Source: Paraburkholderia sp. Ac-20340 (GTDB taxonomy: Bacteria > Pseudomonadota > Gammaproteobacteria > Burkholderiales > Burkholderiaceae). From it: a stretch of 64,000 bases of DNA. Location: NCBI RefSeq assembly GCF_017104965.1, contig NZ_JAAGPR010000038.1, positions 1 to 64,000 on the forward strand. Reading direction: 5' to 3'. Both the position numbers and the translations under genes were made by a program. Positions 36,038 to 43,600 of this stretch are shown in pieces (the first letter of the stretch is position 1; the number at the start of each line of letters is the position of its first letter). The notes below the pieces were generated by a model. It made no database searches, was not told the origin of the DNA, and saw only the letters and a program-made list of their open reading frames with translations.

Positions 36038-36604
36038 TCAAAACCACGGCACGGCCCCTCCTGCGCTCAGCCCATAAGAATTAAACCCACCCTTCCCCTC
36101 AACCTCCCCTTCAATCACCTGCTCGATAAACAAACAAAATGGCTGCCCCGTGCTCGCGCTACGCACATGCACATACGGCAGATCCGGCTTCCGCTCGACC
36201 GACTCCGGAATCGCAGCCGCAGCCTGCGCCACAGTCTCCCCCTTTCTCCGCATCCGCCTGCGCCGCAGCCGCTCAACATTGGTCTTAAACTGCCGCCTGC
36301 GCACAACACACCGCGTGGCGTTCGCAGGCGCCGTCAGCACATCCGTCAACTCAACGTGATCGCGCATACCCTGCAACCAGGTAAGTGCCAACAACTCTCG
36401 CAACGCACTCTGCGCACCATGCAGACGCAGCACGCGCCCCGGCGAGCGCGGACACAGGCTATAACCAGGAAAGCTGACACCGATCCCATCCGAGCGAAGC
36501 TGCACCAATGCACGATGAAGCTTCGCGACCAGCGCGCCGAGCAAATGCGCGTCAGCGAATTCGGGATCGGGCAAAAGCGTAATGTCGATATAGTGCGTCG
36601 TCAT
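36038..36604 (-). CDS. cas6f: Cas6f/Csy4 crRNA endoribonuclease
   Basis: 188 aa from MTTHYIDITLLPDPEF at 36604; an upstream in-frame ATG at 36634 would overlap csy3 and is not used by the family. His30 in AKLHRAL corresponds to the catalytic His29 of the Pseudomonas enzyme. The arginine-rich helix VERLRRRRMRRKGE near residue 115 grips the repeat hairpin, and the protein ends FNSYGLSAGGAVPWF as expected. It cuts pre-crRNA below the stem and stays on the 3' hairpin in the Csy complex. It starts 4 bp after csy3. Confidence 0.95.
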   Translation of the reverse strand: MTTHYIDITLLPDPEFADAHLLGALVAKLHRALVQLRSDGIGVSFPGYSLCPRSPGRVLRLHGAQSALRELLALTWLQGMRDHVELTDVLTAPANATRCVVRRRQFKTNVERLRRRRMRRKGETVAQAAAAIPESVERKPDLPYVHVRSASTGQPFCLFIEQVIEGEVEGKGGFNSYGLSAGGAVPWF

Positions 36605-36608
36605 GACC

Positions 36609-37646
36609 TTAGCCCGCATCGCCGAACACGCCACCGCGAATCAGTATGGCCATCACAAAATGCTGCTGCTCCACAGGCGGCACTTTGTCCTTGAGTACCC
36701 AGGCATCGAGCAACGAGTAAAAATCCTTTTCAGATCGAGGTTGCCGATACGCCCTGCCTTCCGTTGTCACCGACCCATATGGCTCCGCTGCAATCGGCCC
36801 GCGCTCATCTGCCCCGTCATACCAGGTATCGATCGTTCGAATTGCGTTACCAATCTTTTGCGAATGAATCGCTGCAATGTCCTGTACCTTGTAGAGCGTC
36901 TTGCTTTTCTTGCTGCTGCCTTTGTCGAGTATCAGTTCCTGCGACGGAAACACTTCTTGCCCGCAGCCAAGGCGCACATACGCACTCACTTGCAGCAACA
37001 CATGCTGATGTCCAGCCAGCCCATCGGCGATCAAAGCCCCGAGCTTTCTCAGATGAGAATCGCCGGTGGTCAGATCGCGCGAATTCAGCGCAAGGGCATC
37101 GAATGAGAACTGACTGGCCTGCTCGCCTTTACAGAGCCGAATCACATCGATATGTACATTTTCCGCTCCAATCCGGTTCCGCCACAAAAAGCGGCCATTC
37201 GCCAGATTCGCGGCATAGCGATTGGCCAATTCAACAAATTTTTCGCGCGCAACATAGTCATCAACGACACGTTGCAGCCGATCCCGATAAGGCGCGCTAT
37301 TACAGGCCGACGGCACGCCAGTTCCTGAAAGTACCCGCAGCGTGAATTGCACGCGAAGCGTGTCCGCATTAGCAGGCAACGCCGCCACATCAACCGTTTG
37401 AAGATTGGGATTTTCGATAGCGGCATCGAGCTTTGCCGGATCAACCTTGCTGGAATCGTCACCTTTAGATTTCACTTTGAGCCGATTGGAAATCGTCCCG
37501 CGTACCGATTTTTCCGCAATTCCAATGGATTCCCATGCGTTCGCGTTCCCGATATCCTCCCAGCGACCCGCGTGAAAAAGCGCATCGGAAGGGTCCAGCT
37601 TACGTTCGAAAGCCAGCACAGTCGCAGTTTTCAGTTTTTCAACCAT
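36609..37646 (-). CDS. csy3: Cas7f/Csy3 backbone subunit of the Csy complex
   Basis: 345 aa. Highly typical: TATVLAFERKLDPSDALFHAGRWE at the start, KSVRGTISNRLK near 47, NLQTVDVAALP near 80, RFLWRNRIGAENV near 150 and EVFPSQELILDK near 225. Six copies coat the crRNA spacer. AGGGA lies seven bases before the start. The 72-bp gap to csy2 holds a stem-loop that may set its higher expression. Confidence 0.96.
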   Translation of the reverse strand: MVEKLKTATVLAFERKLDPSDALFHAGRWEDIGNANAWESIGIAEKSVRGTISNRLKVKSKGDDSSKVDPAKLDAAIENPNLQTVDVAALPANADTLRVQFTLRVLSGTGVPSACNSAPYRDRLQRVVDDYVAREKFVELANRYAANLANGRFLWRNRIGAENVHIDVIRLCKGEQASQFSFDALALNSRDLTTGDSHLRKLGALIADGLAGHQHVLLQVSAYVRLGCGQEVFPSQELILDKGSSKKSKTLYKVQDIAAIHSQKIGNAIRTIDTWYDGADERGPIAAEPYGSVTTEGRAYRQPRSEKDFYSLLDAWVLKDKVPPVEQQHFVMAILIRGGVFGDAG

Positions 37647-37680
37647 GATATATCCCTGCTAAAGATAAGTGAGTCGCCAG

Positions 37681-37706
37681 GCGAAGCGATTGCACGTATG
37701 CTTCGC
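37681..37706 (-). repeat. Stem-loop between csy2 and csy3
   Basis: GCGAAGC (37681-37687) pairs with GCTTCGC (37700-37706) across a 12-nt loop. It sits in the intercistronic mRNA just before the csy3 ribosome binding site. Confidence 0.5.
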
Positions 37707-37718
37707 AATTTAAAAAAG

Positions 37719-38792
37719 TCATTCGAATTCCGGTAAGGCTTCATCGGAGTCGAGAAGATGCAAATCTGATTTCGTATAGCTGCCACGACATCGATATACG
37801 CCTTTCTCCAGATCGACTTCCGGTCGCCAGAACAGATCATCCAGATCATTCAAACGATGTGGGCTGATCCATTCACCAAACGAGTAGATCGATTCAACCA
37901 GCACGAAAGGCACGTCTGGATCACGCGTATTGGCCACACTTCCCGCCGCCAATGGCGGCTGAAGCGCGGCATAACCAACAGGAATCGGCACGGTCCAGCC
38001 GGCACCTTTTTGTCTCTGCGGATCGGACCATCGGTGTCTTGTTTCGGAAGCGGCTTGTGTCGGGATGTTTGCGCCCGGCTCTTCCGTCGATTCATAATTG
38101 AAGCGCGCCGCGTGTAGCCACGCATCAACCAACGTCACGTCGGGATTGGTAAGACGCAGAAACTCGTGGCGCGTTGCAAGCAGATCGTCGCGGCTAACGA
38201 GTGCGTAGCCCGGCAGCCATTGGCGTCGCCACCTCGCAAAGAGGCGGCGCTTTTCGTCCATGTCCTCCGGCAGCACTTCCATCCATGGCCGGGTTAATTT
38301 CCCTGCGAGCCGACGCACAGGCAACAGCGTGCCACCCGCGATACGCATCCGCTGAACTATCTCGCCTATCCGCGCAGCCCACTCATTTAATCGAGCTTCG
38401 TTACCTCGTGTGAGTTGCGGAATTGCTTCTGGTGAAACGTGTTGCGTCACCTCGAACAGCAAGGTGATCTCCAGATGAATGCGGCCAGCTTCGACGATTG
38501 CCGCGACACCGCCGTCCTTCTCGAGTGGATTGCGCGTCAAGCGAAAAGTCTTCACGTAACCATCTTCGACCTGCTCTTCATGACGATGGCAGATCACACC
38601 GACTCGATGCAGATTCAGCGGAATATTGGCCAGCCGGAGTTGCCGTTGCAGCGCCCACATTGTTCCGTTCAATGCAGTGATAGACGGAAAGCCGTGCGTC
38701 AGCGGGCTTGAAATAGCGTTGGCATTCTGTACGCGTAGATACGGCAAGACGATCAGCGCTTTTGCATGAGAAGAGTTAGTACGCTCACTCAT
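37719..38792 (-). CDS. csy2: Cas5f/Csy2 subunit of the Csy complex
   Basis: 357 aa. Starts MSERTNSSHAKALIVLPYLRVQNANAISSPLTHGFPSITA, described in pieces: the LVLPYLRVQNANAISSP-type opening and the HGFPSITALNG motif are diagnostic of Csy2. It binds the crRNA 5' handle with Csy1 and helps form the PAM-reading tail. Its ATG overlaps the csy1 stop by 4 bp (ATGA at 38789-38792), so translation is coupled. The length is a little above the Pseudomonas protein. Confidence 0.94.
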   Translation of the reverse strand: MSERTNSSHAKALIVLPYLRVQNANAISSPLTHGFPSITALNGTMWALQRQLRLANIPLNLHRVGVICHRHEEQVEDGYVKTFRLTRNPLEKDGGVAAIVEAGRIHLEITLLFEVTQHVSPEAIPQLTRGNEARLNEWAARIGEIVQRMRIAGGTLLPVRRLAGKLTRPWMEVLPEDMDEKRRLFARWRRQWLPGYALVSRDDLLATRHEFLRLTNPDVTLVDAWLHAARFNYESTEEPGANIPTQAASETRHRWSDPQRQKGAGWTVPIPVGYAALQPPLAAGSVANTRDPDVPFVLVESIYSFGEWISPHRLNDLDDLFWRPEVDLEKGVYRCRGSYTKSDLHLLDSDEALPEFE

Positions 38793-40189
38793 GTCGCTTC
38801 TCTTCGTTCAAAAATATCGTCGTGCTTACTTCTGAATGAAATATAGGCATACGCCTGCACTTTCCGGCTCTGCTCGCGCAGATCCTGCACCCATGAACTC
38901 AATTCATTCAGCAAGATACGACGCCATTCGTGCGAGTGTTCGTAACCCATACCGATGAGATCTTTCGTCAACCGCGCCGTTAGCCATTTGCCGAAATGCT
39001 CTCCAATCTGCATCGGCCAGTCCATCGACATCCATCGATCGGCGAATTCGCTTTCATCTGGAAGCTCCACGCGCAGCGGGTCCAACCAGAGCTTTTCTTC
39101 ATCGCTGAGTTCGTCAAATACCGATGCACGCGACCAACCGGCTGGGTGATGTGAAAGTTCGCCAGCGTATAGGGTCATTTCGTCAACCAGCCGATTGACG
39201 TAGGCTCTAACCGTGTCTCGTGTATCCCGATTCGCCACTGGGTTCGTCTGTAGAAACTTCACGAGTTGCATCACGTTCGCACGGACTTCGCGCCGAGCGC
39301 CAAAGATGTACTCGAAAACCGAACGAGTCCTCGCGGGAAGCGATGGTTTCTGATCGCGCCAGGCCGGTGGCAAAGAAGCAAGCAGATAGTTGATACCACC
39401 ACGTTCGCTATTGAGCTGCGAAATATTCTGTGGCTTGGTTCCACCCAGTCTCTGAACAGCGAGTTGGCGATATTCCCGATAGACGCCATCAAACGACTGA
39501 CCGTTCCTGCGCGCACTTCGGGCGAGCTTATTCGATTCGCCAAAGCGCGCATCGTGAACGTCGTCGAACACAGCCTGCGCCAGCGATGTGGCATACAGAG
39601 GGGAAAGGAGATGATATTGGGTGTTATCCGCTGCATCGTCACCGATAAGCCAATACACTTGCTTGGCCCACGTGTGCGATTCAATACTTCCTTCACGGAC
39701 TGCAGTCAGGCTTATGAACGCATCGCGCAATACGCGTGCTTCAGCGGGATTGTCGCTCAGTGCTGCGATGGCATCGCTTGCATTCGACTGGAGAGCATCG
39801 AGAAGCGTACGTCCTCCGGATTCAAGCTTAAGCAGCTTGTAGACGTCCAGCGCCGCGGCGTTTCCTGTGACATCGACTGCGAAACGCTCGCCAACTGCAT
39901 GCGTGCCGAGCTCTTCGAGCGTTGGCAGATCAGCGGGTTTTACGTAAAGATTTGTGCCGCGTGCCTCTGGATGAACCGGCTTCAGGGAATGCGTGACGGC
40001 TTGAATCTGCTTTACACGCCTTGCAGCATTGTGAAGCCATGTATCGCGATGGAATTCGGCTACCAGGTTCGCACGCCGTGGATCGCTTGATGAAAACGCC
40101 TCGATCTTTGCTGCCAGGCGATCACTAATGAAACGACTGATTCGATCCTTAAAATTAGCATTTTGGCAAAATTCAGGCGAATCAAACAT
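38789..40189 (-). CDS. csy1: Cas8f/Csy1 large subunit of the Csy complex
   Basis: 466 aa. Start MFDSPEFCQNANFKDRISRF at 40189 is set by GGAGG eight bases upstream. A longer frame to 40237 begins inside a hairpin and has no ribosome binding site. Conserved stretches include HRDTWLHNAARRVKQIQAVTHSLKPVHPEARGTNLYV and VDVTGNAAALDVYKLL near residues 50-130, as in other Csy1 proteins. Csy1 reads the CC PAM and displaces the non-target strand. It opens the csy1-csy2-csy3-cas6f transcript, driven by a promoter candidate at 40346-40374. Confidence 0.94.
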   Translation of the reverse strand: MFDSPEFCQNANFKDRISRFISDRLAAKIEAFSSSDPRRANLVAEFHRDTWLHNAARRVKQIQAVTHSLKPVHPEARGTNLYVKPADLPTLEELGTHAVGERFAVDVTGNAAALDVYKLLKLESGGRTLLDALQSNASDAIAALSDNPAEARVLRDAFISLTAVREGSIESHTWAKQVYWLIGDDAADNTQYHLLSPLYATSLAQAVFDDVHDARFGESNKLARSARRNGQSFDGVYREYRQLAVQRLGGTKPQNISQLNSERGGINYLLASLPPAWRDQKPSLPARTRSVFEYIFGARREVRANVMQLVKFLQTNPVANRDTRDTVRAYVNRLVDEMTLYAGELSHHPAGWSRASVFDELSDEEKLWLDPLRVELPDESEFADRWMSMDWPMQIGEHFGKWLTARLTKDLIGMGYEHSHEWRRILLNELSSWVQDLREQSRKVQAYAYISFRSKHDDIFERREAT

Positions 40190-40222
40190 TCTCAATTCCT
40201 CCAATAATAAAATGCTCATTCT

Positions 40223-40246
40223 CCCGGTTGGCATCAACCAACCGGG
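40223..40246. repeat. Perfect 9-bp hairpin in the csy1 leader
   Basis: CCCGGTTGG and CCAACCGGG flank a 6-nt loop. It lies 33 bp before the csy1 start and after the small leader ORF. No T-run follows on either strand. It could act as an attenuator-like RNA structure or a protein site. Confidence 0.6.
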
Positions 40247-40268
40247 TATGAATAGCGATTACCTGAAG

Positions 40269-40316
40269 TCAAGATCTTCTGTATTTGTGGTAGTTAGCCA
40301 CTTGGCACCTCCTCAT
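40269..40316 (-). CDS. Putative 15-codon ORF in the csy leader with tandem rare Arg codons
   Basis: Reading ATG AGG AGG TGC CAA GTG and then codons for ANYHKY, AGA AGA TCT and TGA. The peptide would be MRRCQVANYHKYRRS. Four of 15 codons are AGG or AGA, which are rare in genomes of this kind. A GTG at 40301 in the same frame has a perfect AGGAGG six bases upstream, giving a 10-residue form that keeps AGA-AGA. It starts about 22 nt after the predicted csy transcript start. No family can be assigned. It could be a leader peptide, a CreT-like rare-tRNA-capturing toxin, or chance. Confidence 0.35.
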   Translation of the reverse strand: MRRCQVANYHKYRRS

Positions 40317-40345
40317 AGAGTGCGGGCTGAGTAAAGAGTAGGCCT

Positions 40346-40374
40346 CTTATAGGCCTATATCCTGGGCAAAACAA
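40346..40374 (-). promoter_or_regulatory. Sigma-70 promoter candidate for the csy operon
   Basis: On minus TTGTTT (40374-40369), a 17-bp spacer and TATAAG (40351-40346). A perfect palindrome TATAGGCCTATA at 40348-40359 overlaps the -10. The start of transcription would be near 40339, leaving a 150-nt leader before csy1. Confidence 0.5.
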
Positions 40375-40436
40375 CTACCCTTCCAACAAGATATCGAGCT
40401 TCTGGACTGAAGACTCCTGGATAACTCTGAATTGAT

Positions 40437-40460
40437 AGCCAATCACCGAATTGGCTTTTT
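40437..40460 (+). terminator. Terminator-like hairpin on plus strand
   Basis: AGCCAAT-CACCGA-ATTGGCT followed by TTTT (40457-40460). It would stop transcripts entering from the left, ahead of the mini-CRISPR. No annotated plus-strand gene needs it. Confidence 0.45.
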
Positions 40461-40488
40461 AAGAGCCGATTGGATACGATCACGCCTC

Positions 40489-40517
40489 TCGCCACGTGCT
40501 CCAAAGGATGTGATAAC
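40489..40517 (+). promoter_or_regulatory. Promoter candidate for the mini-CRISPR RNA
   Basis: TCGCCA (four of six to TTGACA), a 17-bp spacer and GATAAC with a TG one base before it (extended -10). Transcription would start close to 40524, at the first pseudo-repeat. Confidence 0.35.
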
Positions 40518-40521
40518 GTTG

Positions 40522-40598
40522 GGAGACTGCGGAAAACGTAGCTCAGAAGAACCAGCGAATAGGCTTATGATTTCACTGCCGCACAGGCAGCTTCTCCC
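40522..40598 (+). ncRNA. Mini-CRISPR (two pseudo-repeats, one 21-nt spacer), CreR/CreA-like
   Basis: Pseudo-repeat 1 (40522-40549) matches the array-2 repeat or general I-F consensus at about 19 of 28 positions. Its stem CTGCG/CGTAG is held by a swapped C-G to G-C pair plus a G-T wobble, and its last eight bases CTCAGAAG keep six of eight handle bases. Pseudo-repeat 2 (40571-40598) keeps 18 of the first 22 bases, including a perfect CTGCC/GGCAG stem, but has lost the handle. That is what a Cas6f-processed single guide would need. The spacer starts AACCAGCG and is 21 nt, not 32. It runs convergent to the end of cas2-3. Confidence 0.65.
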
Positions 40599-40600
40599 CC

Positions 40601-43600
40601 TCACCTCTTCTTGAACCCCAGATCCGAGTGATAAAACCATCCGTACTCCGACTCAGGCAAGCTCACTTTGGTGAGCTTCGTCGCGCTCTCCCATACGCTT
40701 TCATCGTGAACATCTGCCCATTCTCGCAACAACGCGATTAAATCAATCCGACACCAAGGCGCAATCCCAGCGCCAATCAACTCTTCGTCGCGTACCTCAA
40801 GAAATTGATCGCTTCGATCCGTATAGCGGGTTTCGCGTGGAAATCTGCCTGTCTCGATTCGATGCAAACGCAACGATTCTTCATCCTCATCCGGTAGAAG
40901 AACCCCTTCCACTCTATTCGTGGGATCTCGCCGGAATGGCTGCGCCTGTGGCAGCAAGCCTGTGAGCCACAACCGCTCATTGCTATGCCAATGCTGCGTG
41001 GCATCGCGCTTGACCAGCGTGTAGTACCGGCCACCAATCTCTCGCGGCAACATCGTGTCACGCATACGCCCGTGTTCAAGCTCGATTAGACTGCGTCGAG
41101 GGTTCAATTCTTCAGGCTGCCGAATACGAGGCTGCGCATCGATTGCCCAATCACCCGTATCCACGTCGGCATGAAGCAGGCGACTTATATGATGAGACTT
41201 CAGATGAAAGAAGAATGAAGAATCATGCGGGTGAGGTTCATTGGTCTTCGTCGGATCGATCTTCATACGCAACTCAAAGCCCGGCATGCAGAACACCGGA
41301 TCTGCCTGATTTTCGCGTTCGAAGTAGCGCAAATTCGTGTCGAAGACGACGATATTTGTACGCGCTATCGCTCCCTCTCGATGCCGCCTGACTCGCCCTG
41401 CCAATTGAATCAACGACCGCATGGAAGAAGGCTCGGTAATCGCCCAGTCCGCATCCCAGTCCCTCCCGACCTCGCAGACCGGTGATGCCAATACAATAAA
41501 AATGTGATGCGGCTCGTCATATGCGTCCAGTAATGCGCGAATAGTCGGTCGAGACAAAGCCGGATCGACGCCACCCCGCCCACGCCGATCGAATGCCGTG
41601 TCTAGCTGGTACTCAATATGTGAGCGTGACAGCAGCGGAAATTGAGAGTGGTAAACACACAAATGAATCCGCGCGTTTTTTACGGGTGTGCCAAGTTGGT
41701 ACATCGCACGTGCGACGTCATAGAGCGGATCGATATTGGCCATGCGAACCAGGCCGAAGCTCACGCATTTTCCCGAGTGCGGATCGATAGTGTGATTCTG
41801 CGCATCACGATGCAATCGCCATGCCGTTTGCAGTGCCAATGCCGCAAACGCCGTGCGTCGTTCGGTCTTTGACATACGCTCCCAACCTTCGAGCACTACA
41901 ATTTCGCCCCGGCGCCGCACCTCGGCGCGAGCCAATTGCGTGCAGCGCTTTGCAACGAAAGCGTCATGCGCTTGCTTGAAAGCTGTATCGTCGGCGCACT
42001 CGGCGTGCGTCTGCGCGAACTCATCAACCCATAAGCAGGGAACGCGTAAAGCTTCATCAGGGCGCGCGCCACGGTTGCACTGAAAATGACGTCGTCCCTC
42101 CAGATACGCTAAAAACAGCCCGCGCACCATTGCCGGCGGCAGCGTCGCCGACGACAGGAGCACTCGCGAACCCAGCACGCCAGCCCAATGCACGAGCCGG
42201 GTCAACGCAGGCAAGTCATCCATATCGAAATCGTCTGGTTCGTCGAGTACCAGATCGCCGCCAAGCAACCTCAGCATCGGTGCGATCTGATGACCGCCGC
42301 GCAAGCTCTCGGTTGCGGGCATCAGGTGGTCAATCGTACATACCAGTAACGGCGCACCGATTAATGCACGAACCCGCGAGTCGTTACTCAAGCGCTCAAG
42401 TAAAGGATGCCGATCGTCGACGTAACCTTCGTCATCGAGCAACCCTTGCGTTGATGCCGATCCGCTCGCCTCCGCGTCCAACTCTGCTTTCGTCTCGCCG
42501 TACTCAAACAGCGCCCGGCTCGCCCCACCGCCGACCATGATTGCGAGCGTATCGCTGTTCAAGTTCAGATCGCGCTGAAAACTGCGACCAGTCTGCAGTG
42601 TGAGCGTACGCAGACCGATGGCGAACGCGCATCGCAAACCGCGTTGCGGGTCGGCCAGTGCATTCATGATGCGCGCGTTCGCCAACGTCTTACCACACCC
42701 GGTCGATGCCATGTTGACGATGAAAGCGCCTTGTTGTGCCGTACGTTCGCGCAGAACACTGGCCAGATCCATCGCTTTGTCCTGCCACTGAAATCTGGGG
42801 TTCGCATTGCGCTTGCGTAGTCCGCGATGATTGCGCAAACCATTCAGGCCGCGAGCGAGCGTCGGCAACGAGCGGACAAGCTGCGATGCATGGGCCTGCA
42901 CGCCAAGCAGATGTTCATCAAGCGTTTGATTGAAAGCCGGTCCTGCGCCTTTGGGTTTAAATTCAGCGTCGTTCAAGGGGCGACGCGAATTCGCATACAG
43001 CGGATAGCTCATATTGCGAAACGCCTTTCGACGCGCCTCGTCTTCGATGCTCGAATAATGGTGATCGGCCAGCATCAGACATAGCCTGGAAATGTGCATG
43101 ATGAACGCATCGTCCATTACATTGACATGCTCTTGCGCACCCAACCCGCTGAGCAACTGGCGAGCAAATCTCGCCGCCTGCTTGCGCCAGGCTGGCGTTG
43201 AGACAGGCAAGCCGAAAGGAAACGTCCAATACGTTGAAACAACGGATTCACTCACCTCCTCTCGCGGAGCGTTCCAGTCGGCGCCGATTCTTCTTATTGG
43301 TTCGATTAGATCGTCGCGATTGATCGTTCCCGGGAAAGCACCGAAGTAATTCCATCTACGATGCGTTGATTCGCCATCATCGGCGCTCCTTCGTTGGGAG
43401 ACGGGTGCACATGGCAATCTATGGTGCGTCAGCACTAACCAGGCAACAGCGCTCGCCAGCGGAGGCATCGATGCAAACGGAAAGTCATTCGACGCGCGAG
43501 GTTCGTCGACGCCATCCCGACATAGGCGTCCCGATTGATAGTCCAGCCAACAGGCCTCGAATGCAGCTACATCCGAGGCTTCATCTGCGCTCGATGCCAG

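Larger units (their letters stand above)
40190..40600. other. Regulatory region between cas2-3 and csy1
   Basis: A 411-bp gap that is unusually rich in structure. From left to right: csy1 ribosome binding site, a 9-bp perfect hairpin (40223-40246), a small rare-codon ORF (40269-40316), the csy promoter on minus (40346-40374) over a 12-bp palindrome, a partial PAM-flanked spacer match (40383-40405), a plus-strand terminator-like hairpin (40437-40460), a promoter candidate on plus (40489-40517) and a mini-CRISPR (40522-40598). Each is listed separately. Confidence 0.7.

Noticed and set aside
40128..40334. A 68-codon plus frame over the csy1 start
   Set aside because: Antisense to csy1 and its leader; no ribosome binding site.
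40508..40513. ATG-TGA minimal ORF after AAAGG on plus, considered as a CreT-like toxin
   Set aside because: The ribosome binding site is too close to the ATG, and it lies before the predicted transcript start.
40432..40614. A 60-codon plus frame with TTG start across the mini-CRISPR
   Set aside because: No ribosome binding site, crosses a terminator-like hairpin and both pseudo-repeats, and runs into the antisense of cas2-3.
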